Source of the DNA: Acidobacteria bacterium Ga0077534
GTDB taxonomy: Bacteria > Acidobacteriota > Blastocatellia > Pyrinomonadales > Pyrinomonadaceae
Direction: 5' to 3'
Assembly (NCBI GenBank): GCA_001464455.1
Contig: LNEI01000008.1
Span: 62,001 to 126,000, forward strand
DNA: 64,000 nucleotides
The position numbers and the translations under genes are program-made. Every line of letters starts with the position of its first letter. Within the stretch, counting starts at the first letter, position 1. Under the pieces are notes generated by a model. It did not search any database. It saw nothing but the letters and a program-made list of their open reading frames with translations, and had not been told where the DNA came from. Shown here piece by piece: positions 27,997 to 36,200 of this stretch.

Positions 27997-29124
27997 ATGG
28001 CTAAGATCTTGATTTTGGGAGGCGGATTTGGCGGGTTGATAACTGCGGAGCGGCTGGCGACGGCCTTGGCGGGTGAACACGAAATAACGCTCGTTGCACC
28101 CACGCGACGATTCACCTTCTATCCAGCTCTTGTTCGTCTCGCATTCGGAGACCTCAACCCCGAGGATATTACCTTTGACCTTACGGAGAAGTTGAGCACG
28201 ATCGGTGTCAGGTTCGTTCAAGGTGAAATGCTTGATATCGACGCGGCGAACAAGACCGTAAACATTGCCGGCGAAGACGTCACGGGTAAGCTTCATTACG
28301 ATTTTCTAGTCATCGCCACCGGACGACGCCTTGGCACCGAATTGGTGCCGGGCTTCTTCGAATATTCGCATCACCTTCTCGGCACTGGCGCTGCCCTCAA
28401 ATTTGGTGCTTCGGCCAGTAATTTCCGACAAGGCCGCATCGTCGTCGGCCTTTGCCCGGAAGGGAGGCTTCCTGTGCCGGTATGCGAAGCAGCATTTGCC
28501 CTCGCAAAAAGGTTCAAGGCCGAAATCGAGGCCGGTGAGATACACATTTCGGTGATCTTTCCTGAATCGCTTTCTGCCGCTTTTGGCGGAGCTGCCCTTC
28601 ATAAGGAATTGGAGGCGGCATTCGCCCGCAACCATATTAACGTTCACTACGACATTCCGATCAGTGAGATCACCGCCGATCACGTCCACTCGTCATCGGG
28701 CCACAAGATCGATTATGACCTGCTTATGCTCGTACCGCCTTTTCGCGGCAACGCGGCATTTCGTTCCGAAGGGATCGTCGATGAGGCGGATTTCATCAGA
28801 GTCAACGGTTTGATGAAAGTGGCTGGGATCGAGAACGCCTACGCCGTTGGTGACATTGTCGCCTTCTCAGGACCAAAGTTCGCTCACATGGCCGTTCGGC
28901 AGGCCGAGGTAGCCGCAGCCAATCTAGTCGCAGAGTTGAACGAAGAGACTCCCGAAAGGAGCTACTATCACGAGATCGCGACTGTGATCGACGCAGATGG
29001 GCCCGATTCGATCTATCTGCACTATGGCATTTGGGATGATTCGATGTACCGACTAAAAAAAGGGCGGTTGTGGGGCTGGGCAAAAGAGGCTCACGACGCG
29101 TGGTGGCAAACACGAAATCTTTAG
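27997..29124 (+). CDS. FAD-dependent oxidoreductase, SQR/NDH-2-like
   Basis: A 375-residue flavoprotein with the dinucleotide fold motif ILGGGFGGL at the N-terminus, VIATGRR in the middle and the second FAD contact YAVGDIVAF near the C-terminus. The family includes sulfide:quinone reductases and type II NADH dehydrogenases. Two cysteines (GLCPEG, PVCEAAF) sit near where SQRs have one catalytic cysteine, but the usual C-terminal cysteine is not seen. Sulfide oxidation is therefore uncertain and a different quinone-linked role is possible. GAGGAA lies 8 bases before the ATG. A DUF5335-like gene follows 16 bp later. Confidence 0.8.
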   Translation: MAKILILGGGFGGLITAERLATALAGEHEITLVAPTRRFTFYPALVRLAFGDLNPEDITFDLTEKLSTIGVRFVQGEMLDIDAANKTVNIAGEDVTGKLHYDFLVIATGRRLGTELVPGFFEYSHHLLGTGAALKFGASASNFRQGRIVVGLCPEGRLPVPVCEAAFALAKRFKAEIEAGEIHISVIFPESLSAAFGGAALHKELEAAFARNHINVHYDIPISEITADHVHSSSGHKIDYDLLMLVPPFRGNAAFRSEGIVDEADFIRVNGLMKVAGIENAYAVGDIVAFSGPKFAHMAVRQAEVAAANLVAELNEETPERSYYHEIATVIDADGPDSIYLHYGIWDDSMYRLKKGRLWGWAKEAHDAWWQTRNL

Positions 29125-29140
29125 AGAAAAGGAGATGTAT

Positions 29141-29530
29141 ATGACATACGAGATAAACCGAGATGAATGGAACGCATTCTTCGATGCATTGAGCAAAAGA
29201 CGATTTGAATGGAAAACTGAGGTTGAGGTTCTAAGTCCGACGATCGGCGACCAAACGCTGAATATCACTCTACCTTTTAACGGCATCACCGTTGAAGAGT
29301 CGGGCGAGCGGACGACCCTAAACATTTCCGTCGGTGAAACCACCGGCCAACATCAATCGCACAACATCCTTAACCCGACCCGCGTGGCATACCTTCCGTC
29401 AGCGGAAAAACGTAGCGATGTCATCGATATAGAAGAGGCGGACGGCACTAAGACCTTGATCCGCTTTATCGAACCAAGCGACCTCATTGTCGGCTTTGCT
29501 GCGGTCGCGGTGACTTCTGCTGTCGCTTAG
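29141..29530 (+). CDS. DUF5335-like protein, copy 2
   Basis: A 129-residue soluble protein. It shares with copies 1 and 3 the start (INRDEWNAFFDAL), a central THLP-like strand region and the end DIEEADGTKTLIRF. AAGGAG six bases before the ATG at 29141 makes this the better start than the ATG at 29135. It is the second gene after the SQR/NDH-2-like flavoprotein. Confidence 0.65.
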   Translation: MTYEINRDEWNAFFDALSKRRFEWKTEVEVLSPTIGDQTLNITLPFNGITVEESGERTTLNISVGETTGQHQSHNILNPTRVAYLPSAEKRSDVIDIEEADGTKTLIRFIEPSDLIVGFAAVAVTSAVA

Positions 29531-29536
29531 ACACCA

Positions 29537-29947
29537 CTATGCTACTCGCCTGACGCGTGCCGCAAGGTATGGCGAAAAAAACATAAAGAGCAGGCCGGCG
29601 ATCATAAGTCCGCCTGCTCTTATGTCATAGTCTGATAGAATCCGTTTCCACTCAAGACCGATCGCAAGCCCAAGGCCGACCTCAAATGCAAAGGTCAAAA
29701 CGACCCATAAAGAGCCGATCATCAGAAGAACTCTGTCTCTCGAAGCTCCTATCCAGCGAATGGTGAGATAGGTGATAGCGAATATTATCAGTGAGCCGAT
29801 CAGCACACCGATCTGTCTAGCTCGCAGATCGCCAACGAGCGGCACAAGTAAAACGCCGCGAGCGATGCCGTGGATCGTTTCGGCAGCAATGATCGCTACC
29901 CAAACCAGCATCGCTCGCTGGAGAATTTTGCTAAGATCCGCCTTCAA
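29537..29947 (-). CDS. four-helix membrane protein, unrecognised
   Basis: A 136-residue integral membrane protein with helices at about 12-34, 44-65, 72-95 and 108-128. It starts with TTG, with AAAGGA seven bases upstream, 3 bp after the Usp stop codon, so it is likely co-transcribed with that gene. I do not recognise the family. Confidence 0.65.
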   Translation of the reverse strand: MKADLSKILQRAMLVWVAIIAAETIHGIARGVLLVPLVGDLRARQIGVLIGSLIIFAITYLTIRWIGASRDRVLLMIGSLWVVLTFAFEVGLGLAIGLEWKRILSDYDIRAGGLMIAGLLFMFFSPYLAARVRRVA

Positions 29948-29950
29948 CGA

Positions 29951-30403
29951 TCAATCCTTTGGTTTTCTCACGACGAGAACGTTGCAAGGCGCGTTATGCA
30001 CGACGCCATTCGATACGGACCCAAGTAACCTGCCCCAAAAGCCACGCCCGTGCGAGCCGACTATGATAAGGTCGGCGTTCCACGTTATGGCTTTCTCAAC
30101 GATCTCCTGTGCGGGCGAACCGCGAAAAACTTCGGTCGATATCAAAACGCTTCCGTTATGCAATTTTGATTCGATCAGCTTTTTTGCGTCATTAACGAAT
30201 CCTTCGCAGACTTCGTTCATCGAATCTTCAAGCTTCTGATAGTACTCGGTCGAAATAGCAAATGGCTCAGCCGCTATCGGGAACGCATCTTCGTAACCTG
30301 ACAATACAAGCACTTCATCACCAGGCCGAATTGCGATCTGGCAACCCTGCTCGACGGCCGCTGTACTAAATTCCGATCCATCTGTCGCAATCAATATCTT
30401 CAT
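29951..30403 (-). CDS. universal stress protein, single domain
   Basis: A 150-residue UspA protein starting MKILIATDGSEFS. The nucleotide-binding loop is VGSHGRGFWGRLLGSVS, and it ends in the typical CNVLVVRK strand. AGGAGAAAAAGT precedes the ATG. It sits between a DUF5335-like gene and a small membrane protein gene, all leftward. Confidence 0.92.
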   Translation of the reverse strand: MKILIATDGSEFSTAAVEQGCQIAIRPGDEVLVLSGYEDAFPIAAEPFAISTEYYQKLEDSMNEVCEGFVNDAKKLIESKLHNGSVLISTEVFRGSPAQEIVEKAITWNADLIIVGSHGRGFWGRLLGSVSNGVVHNAPCNVLVVRKPKD

Positions 30404-30413
30404 ACTTTTTCTC

Positions 30414-30779
30414 CTAGACCCTCATCAGCCCGGTCGCCGTTTGCGGCTGAACAAAAGTGATCAACGTAGTCGTTCCAGCTGCGTCCTCGATATCCAACGT
30501 TCCCGCCGGTCCGCGGCCTCGTTCGGCGAAAACAACTTTTGTAGGGCTTAAGATCGTGTGCGTATCATTTGCCCCCGTGTTATCACCAACCGACAACCCG
30601 ATAGACTCACGTCCGCTTACATCCTGGACCCTCAAACCGTGAAACGGCAACCGATCCGACAGAATTTGAGCTCCGCTATTGGCATTTAAGACATGAACGG
30701 TAGTCTCCCAATTGTCCAGGTCGCGGCTGAGCTGCTCGAAGAACCCCTGCCAATCTGCCTTTTCCAACTCTATGGTCAT
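30414..30779 (-). CDS. DUF5335-like protein, copy 3
   Basis: A 121-residue soluble protein, clearly related to copy 2 (LEKADWQGFFEQL start, DIEDAAGTTTLITF end, SVGDNTG versus SVGETTG in the middle). The ATG at 30779 matches the start of the paralogues; the longer frame to 30872 adds unrelated residues. It is the first gene of a leftward unit with a Usp and a membrane protein. Confidence 0.65.
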   Translation of the reverse strand: MTIELEKADWQGFFEQLSRDLDNWETTVHVLNANSGAQILSDRLPFHGLRVQDVSGRESIGLSVGDNTGANDTHTILSPTKVVFAERGRGPAGTLDIEDAAGTTTLITFVQPQTATGLMRV

Positions 30780-31090
30780 GTCTCTCGGTCCAACCATCCA
30801 AATAACGACGGTATGCCATCTGATATGCAATGCCCGTTCCACGTTGCGGACAGCGAAAACCAAGGATATCAAGCCACCCAGGAGCTAAGCCTGTCGCGAA
30901 AAAGCTCACGCTCTGGCCGGGCGCGTGGATTTTTCCACGTACCTTCGGACAATCTCAACAGCATTATCGAGCGCTCAGACTGCAGCCATACCGTTCTCCA
31001 GAATTGACGCGGGGTAGAAGCGCCTACCGTCTTAAAGGGAAATAGTTGACAAGACGAAACTGAAACCAACCTGCAACCAAGTCAAAAAAA
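30780..31090. other. intergenic region left of the first tRNA-Pro remnant
   Basis: No gene recognised. Near 31059-31076 the sequence ACCAACCTGCAACCAAG repeats the CAACC half-site seen at the element ends, so this side of the first remnant may also be an element end. Confidence 0.4.
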
Positions 31091-31091
31091 T

Positions 31092-31119
31092 GGAGCTTCC
31101 AGCAATCGCTGAAGGCCCC
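31092..31119 (-). terminator. terminator-like hairpin after tRNA-Pro remnant A
   Basis: On the minus strand GGGGCCTTCAGC pairs with GCTGGAAGCTCC, followed by a run of seven T. It mirrors the hairpin at 41890 and looks like a former tRNA terminator. Confidence 0.55.
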
Positions 31120-31127
31120 ATGTTTAT

Positions 31128-31175
31128 TGGTCGGGACGGCGAGATTTGAACTCACGACCTCTCGCACCCCAACCA
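31128..31175 (-). repeat. 3' fragment of tRNA-Pro, copy A (attachment-site-like)
   Basis: On the minus strand this reads from the anticodon loop (TTGGGGT, anticodon GGG) through the anticodon-stem 3' strand, variable loop, T arm (GTGAG-TTCAAAT-CTCGC) and acceptor 3' strand to CCA. The 5' half is absent. Two further copies lie at 41926 and 42873 in the same orientation. Rightward, about 130 bp are conserved with the other copies and end in CAACCATCTTGCAACCAACTT, which resembles integrase arm sites. It is best explained as an att site left by integration into a tRNA-Pro gene. Confidence 0.7.
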
Positions 31176-31303
31176 CCCTGAGGGTTGATCAAGGCTTCTC
31201 AAAATCGCTCAAAACCAATCAAAATCGGCTGTCCGCGTGAAAGTAACAAGCTATGAAAAAGAATGCGTTGGGAAAAGTGCAACCATCTTGCAACCAACTT
31301 TCG

Positions 31304-31800
31304 GAAAATAGTTCTTACTAGAACGTCGGACAATGGACCTTACAGGCCCCATCAAAATAACACATTCTGATCGACACAAGCACTGATTTTGCAGTTTGGT
31401 GTTTTGTGATTCTTATTACATGAAATGTCACAAACCACCACTCGCATTAGCTCGTCTGGCTCGATACTAAACCATTTAAGTTCCAGCAATCTGATCCCCC
31501 ATACCTCGCCTCGGCGGGCGACTTCTAGGAGTCTTCGCGTTTGGGCGGATTTTAGCCCCTGACCCGATATCTTGAACTATGGGCGATCCCCCAACCGCTT
31601 CTTTGTGTGTACCCGCATCGCCTTCACGTGCGTTGGAAGTCCTTAGCTCGTAATTCGATCCAGCTTATCGCCCCGCATTCTCTGGGAAAGTCTGCAGTCG
31701 GTGAATTTGAGAACACGGGAATTGCCCTACTCCCAACCGCATAGTTGCTGAGTGTCAATAACCTCTGATTCCTAACGGCAACTGGACCTTTTTTTTCGTC
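31304..31800. other. intergenic leader region of the Rhs locus
   Basis: About 500 bp between the first tRNA-Pro remnant and the promoter at 31813. No open frame looks like a gene. A TTGTGA...TCACAA pair near 31406-31433 has the wrong spacing (18 bp) for the Crp/Fnr operator. Confidence 0.4.
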
Positions 31801-31812
31801 GAAAAAAAGTGC

Positions 31813-31840
31813 TTGACATGAGTATCCAAAAAAATATTAA
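31813..31840 (+). promoter_or_regulatory. sigma-70-type promoter of the cohesin/Rhs operon
   Basis: TTGACA at 31813 and TATTAA at 31835 are 16 bp apart. This would drive the gene at 32089 through a leader of about 240 nt that contains a small GCC/GGC hairpin near 31866-31880. Confidence 0.5.
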
Positions 31841-32088
31841 ATACTGGTCATCGAAAACTAGCACCTGCCCTTGTGGCGGGTTTAAGAGTGGCCCCGAACA
31901 TTTTTTCCGTTTGATTAGTTGCTTTTAACTGACGGGTAAGTATTAGGTCTATCTTCCATCACAGATAGCTCTCTCGCTCCACCGTCCCACGTTCCAAAAG
32001 ATTACAGAAATTCAGCAGTCAGGCACGCCCCTCGGTGCTCATTTTCTGTATCTCTATATTTGCTCAACTGTTTTCTAGGAGGTTCCCT

Positions 32089-33201
32089 ATGTCTCTGAAC
32101 CATTCGTCGGATAAGCGAAGCAGCCTTACTTATGGCGCCGGTGCGTTGGTTTTGGTATTTCTTGTCGGCCTTGGAGTATTTGCGGCCAATGGGTGGCTTC
32201 CAAGAACGGACAGCCTGACAGGCAAGAAGATCGGATGGTTTGGTAAAGAACTTCCGGAGAATGCGTCCAGTAGCTGGAACCCCTTTGCGGGACCACTGCC
32301 CAGCGCAACTCCACAACTTAGCAAAGAGTATATCTATGCCGGCTCAAGACTCCTTGCCGTGGAAGATGCGAATGCTGGCAGCGGCGGTGGTACACCGACA
32401 CCGACACCGACACCGACACCAACACCGCCACCTGGTGGTGGAGTTGAAGGAGACGTTGTCGATGAAAACGGTAATCCGCCTGGCGATGGACTCGTTCAAG
32501 CTAATGACGTAACCGCAATACGCCAAGCTGTGCTTGGAAACTTGATTCTCGTAACGACCCCAAATCAGTGGCAACGCGCGGACGTAAACCTACCTTGCGG
32601 TAACGGAAGTATCGACGCTGGTGACGTCACGGTTATTCGTAACATGATACTGGGCTCGGTTCCAACCGACACCCCAGCCTGCGGTCCAACCGAGCCCTCG
32701 GGTAATCGTCCGGGCGGAGAATCGCTAACGGCTGAGAGTAAAGAAGTCCCGGTTGTCGAAACTAATGCTGCTACACCTGATCTTCGAATCCGCGTAAACA
32801 ATGCAACCGGCCCTCGCGGCCAATCGGTTTCGGTACCGGTGTTTATGAAAATGGATCGCGACGAGACGGCCGTTGCCTTTACGCTTGAATACGACTCGGC
32901 GAAATTCTCGAACCCCAGGGTCACGATGAACAACGAGCAACTTCCCGAATCGACCGTACTCACGACCAATACCAATCAGCCGGGTAAGGTTGGAATTCTG
33001 CTCGATGCTGAGGTCCCGCTCTCAACGAACCCGAGGGAACTGCGAATAGTCTTTGTGACTTTCGACGTTCGAGTGACCGCGAGCACGGGCCAGTCCATGA
33101 TTCGAGTGACCGATTCGCTCGCCAAGAAGAGTGTCTCGAACTCGAGGGCTAGGCTGTTGCCCGCCCAATACTCGGATGGGACGATTTCGATCAGCAACTA
33201 G
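32089..33201 (+). CDS. secreted protein with dockerin-like repeats and a cohesin-like domain
   Basis: A 370-residue protein. A membrane/signal helix (about 15-34) is followed by a PT-rich spacer built on a CCGACA microsatellite. Two dockerin-type calcium loops come next (GDGLVQANDVTAIRQAVLG and GNGSIDAGDVTVIRNMILG, about 140-205). The last 130 residues are a beta-rich domain resembling cohesin (LRIRVNNATGPRGQSVSVPV...FTLEYDSAKF). AGGAGG lies before the ATG at 32089. It precedes the large Rhs gene by 48 bp and probably shares its transcript. Having both partner domains in one chain may allow self-assembly; this is inference. Confidence 0.75.
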   Translation: MSLNHSSDKRSSLTYGAGALVLVFLVGLGVFAANGWLPRTDSLTGKKIGWFGKELPENASSSWNPFAGPLPSATPQLSKEYIYAGSRLLAVEDANAGSGGGTPTPTPTPTPTPPPGGGVEGDVVDENGNPPGDGLVQANDVTAIRQAVLGNLILVTTPNQWQRADVNLPCGNGSIDAGDVTVIRNMILGSVPTDTPACGPTEPSGNRPGGESLTAESKEVPVVETNAATPDLRIRVNNATGPRGQSVSVPVFMKMDRDETAVAFTLEYDSAKFSNPRVTMNNEQLPESTVLTTNTNQPGKVGILLDAEVPLSTNPRELRIVFVTFDVRVTASTGQSMIRVTDSLAKKSVSNSRARLLPAQYSDGTISISN

Positions 33202-33249
33202 ATTCAAATTCGATAACTGGAGTAAGGCAAACAAGGAGAGAAACCTATC

Positions 33250-36200
33250 ATGAAGAAGTTATTCGTAGTTTTTTCAAGCGCTGTTTTTACCAGCTTCATT
33301 TTCCTAAGCGCGCCGGAGCCTGCTGGTGGACAGTATCGAATGACCGACGGTTCCACTCCCCCTTCCCTTGCCCTTGGTTCAGCTAACGGTGGCGGGAGCG
33401 ATTTTGGGACTATAGCTCCGTACAACGGTCGAATGAACTATACTCTACCGCTCGTTAGAGTCGGCGGCCGGGGCGATTTAGGACATTCGGTTGCAGTTAC
33501 GATTAATAGAAATTGGATTTTTGAACACTATTATCAAGAAAGCTCCAGCGGTGTAGCGAACCCCTACAGTATTCCCGAGTTTGCTCCGTGGTGGGGAGAG
33601 GAACTGCGTTACATGCCGGGTAAGTTATTCGGTCGCGGCACTGTAAGGCCAACGGATCCGCCTGAATCTCCATGCGAGGGGGCGAATCCTTATGGACTAG
33701 CGCAAACACGGCTCTCCTTTGTTGCGCCGGATGGGTCCGAGATTACGCTTATCTCTCAGACCAAAGGCGAAGGCGAACTCGCTGTAACTTGTACTGTCGG
33801 ACAGCCCGGCCAGTTCGTCGGGCAATCACGCGGGACCGTTTTCATCAGTAATGATGGATCTGCGGTTAAGTTTGTTTCCGACCAAGAGATATTCGACGGG
33901 TATCAAAGTGGTTACTTTCGTCCGTCGGGCCTTTTGTTTTTTGCCAACGGAACAAAATACCGGATTGATAGTAGTCGAGTTTCGTGGATCAAAGACCGCA
34001 ACGGAAACAAGATGTCTTTCTCGTACGATGGTACAAACTACAATTCTCGATTGACAGCCGTTACAGATTCACTCGGGCGCCAGACGGTATTTTCTTACGA
34101 CAATCAGGATGGAACCTATGGATTGCATGATCAGATAACCTACGGCGGCCTAAACGGCACCCCCTCAACGATACGGGTTTCCTATACTCCGCTTGGCGAT
34201 TCTCTTCGGACTGGGGAGACACTCAAAACGCAAGACCAGTTGTTTGGGGCTTTGGGGTGTCCGTTAAAGACGAGTACGTGTGGTTCCGCAGTAGTAAATC
34301 CAGTTGTCATTTCCTCAGTTTGGTTCCCGGACAACAGAAGGTTTCGCTATTTTTACAATAGCTACGCTGAACTGGCGCGGGTTGAAACACCCTTAGGAGC
34401 AGCATTTGAATACGATTGGGGCGGATCATTAGCAGGTGGGCCGAATAATGGTGTGGCATCCCAGACCGGATATTTCGGCCTTTACCCCGAGATCTTCAGG
34501 CAAGTTCTTGAGAAGAGGGTTTACCCAAGCGGCAGTTCTGGCGGCTCGTATCAGACAAAAACCCTCATTGGTAAATCCATTGTTTATCCAATCTCGCCCG
34601 ACATAGTATCAACCCGGACGATCGAGGTTCGGGATAGTTCAAATAGTCTGTTGTCAAAACAAGAGCACCACTTCTATGGAGCTCCTATTCCGCCATTCTC
34701 GCTCTTCTTTTCGGGCGATAGTTGGAAAGAGGGAAGAGAATACGAAACGCGCTATTTTGGAAGTGATGGGCAAACTCTCATTCGACGGGAACTACGCGAA
34801 TGGGGAACGGTATCTCTCGTAAACTTTCCGACTGATGCTCGTATCGTCAGGATCGTCTCTATTGGGTTCGAGGGCGGGTTGGCGTTGGCCAGCTTAGAAG
34901 AGTCGGAGTATGGCGGCGGCGGGCAAGGTGATTTCGAGTATTTTGCCCACCTGAATCGTATACGATCGAAAACCTATCACCTAAAAATACTCGACCTGCC
35001 AACGGCTCAGAACGGTGCTATAGGCTCAATCACATCGCAGATTTCAACTGCTGGTCTTGCGGCGGTTTCAGAAACCGATTTCGCATATGACCCAGGCTAC
35101 AAAGACAGAGGGATTCTTTCACGACCGATAGAAGCCCGAGTCGTGAATCCGACCAACTTCAACGACGTATTTGGGAAATCTCAGTTTACTTACGATGAGA
35201 GTTTCTATTTTGATAATAACTATTCCGCGCCGGGATGGGAGGACCCTATCTCGATCCTGCGCGGGAACGTGACAACGTCGCGAACTTGGAACAAAGATAC
35301 GAATACGTGGCTGGAGTCCCACACGATGTATGACAATTTCGGTAATGCCAGAAAAGTGTGGGATACCACCGGAGATCCGACCCGCTTTATTGAAACCCAG
35401 TACTCGCCATCTTACTACTATGCATATCCGACTCGAACGATTGCCCCAGCTCCGGATCCCACTGGAGTTAACGGGACCACCGAAAACTCAGAAATAAACC
35501 GCACGTTCGACTTCAACACGGGATTGACGCTTAGCGTCACTGATGCCAACGGACAGACGGCCACCACAATATATGACAACCTTCTTCGGCCGACATGGAT
35601 TTATCCACCATCGGGCGGAAGTGTTTCGCAAATTATCTATAACGACACACCCGGCGATCATTGGGTAAAACGGCGCCAGCAAATTGACGGTTCAAACTGG
35701 GCGGAAAGCACAACGTATTTCGACAATCTTGGTCGAACGATCAAGTCGCGGACTAAAGACCTTCAAGGCGATGTAATGTCACGATTAACGTTCGACAGCT
35801 TCGGACGAGTTGACCGCACCTCGAATCCGTATCGTGTCGACGGAAGCGGCAATCCTACCGAAACAGTCTATTGGTCAAAGGTTAGTTACGATAATCAAAG
35901 TAGGGTCACCGAGACATTTGCCCCGGCCCCAGAAGGACAGACTGGCATTAGCTTAGGAACTGTTCAGTTTGGAATTTCGAGTTTACCTGGATTGGTTGGT
36001 TCCTATGTGGTTTCCCTCGATCCTTCCGGAAGGAAATCGCGAGCGATATCAGGTATTTACGGAGTGGTGCGAGTTGATGAAGCAACTGGGATTGGTGGCA
36101 CCGTTGATCAGGATCTCGGATCTCTTGCCAACCCGACTCAGCCGACGTTCTACACCTATAATACGAAGGGCGAATTGACGAAAACCGTGCAAGGATCTCA

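Noticed and set aside
31128-31175. A complete tRNA gene
   Set aside because: The 5' half (acceptor 5' strand, D arm, anticodon-stem 5' strand) is missing in all three copies, so these are remnants only.
31406-31433. TGTGA and TCACA half-sites near the Rhs leader
   Set aside because: The halves are 18 bp apart and not 6, so they do not form the Crp/Fnr operator seen at 11534 and 19404.
32394-32430. CCGACA microsatellite as a possible CRISPR or regulatory repeat
   Set aside because: It is in frame within a coding region and encodes a Pro-Thr spacer.
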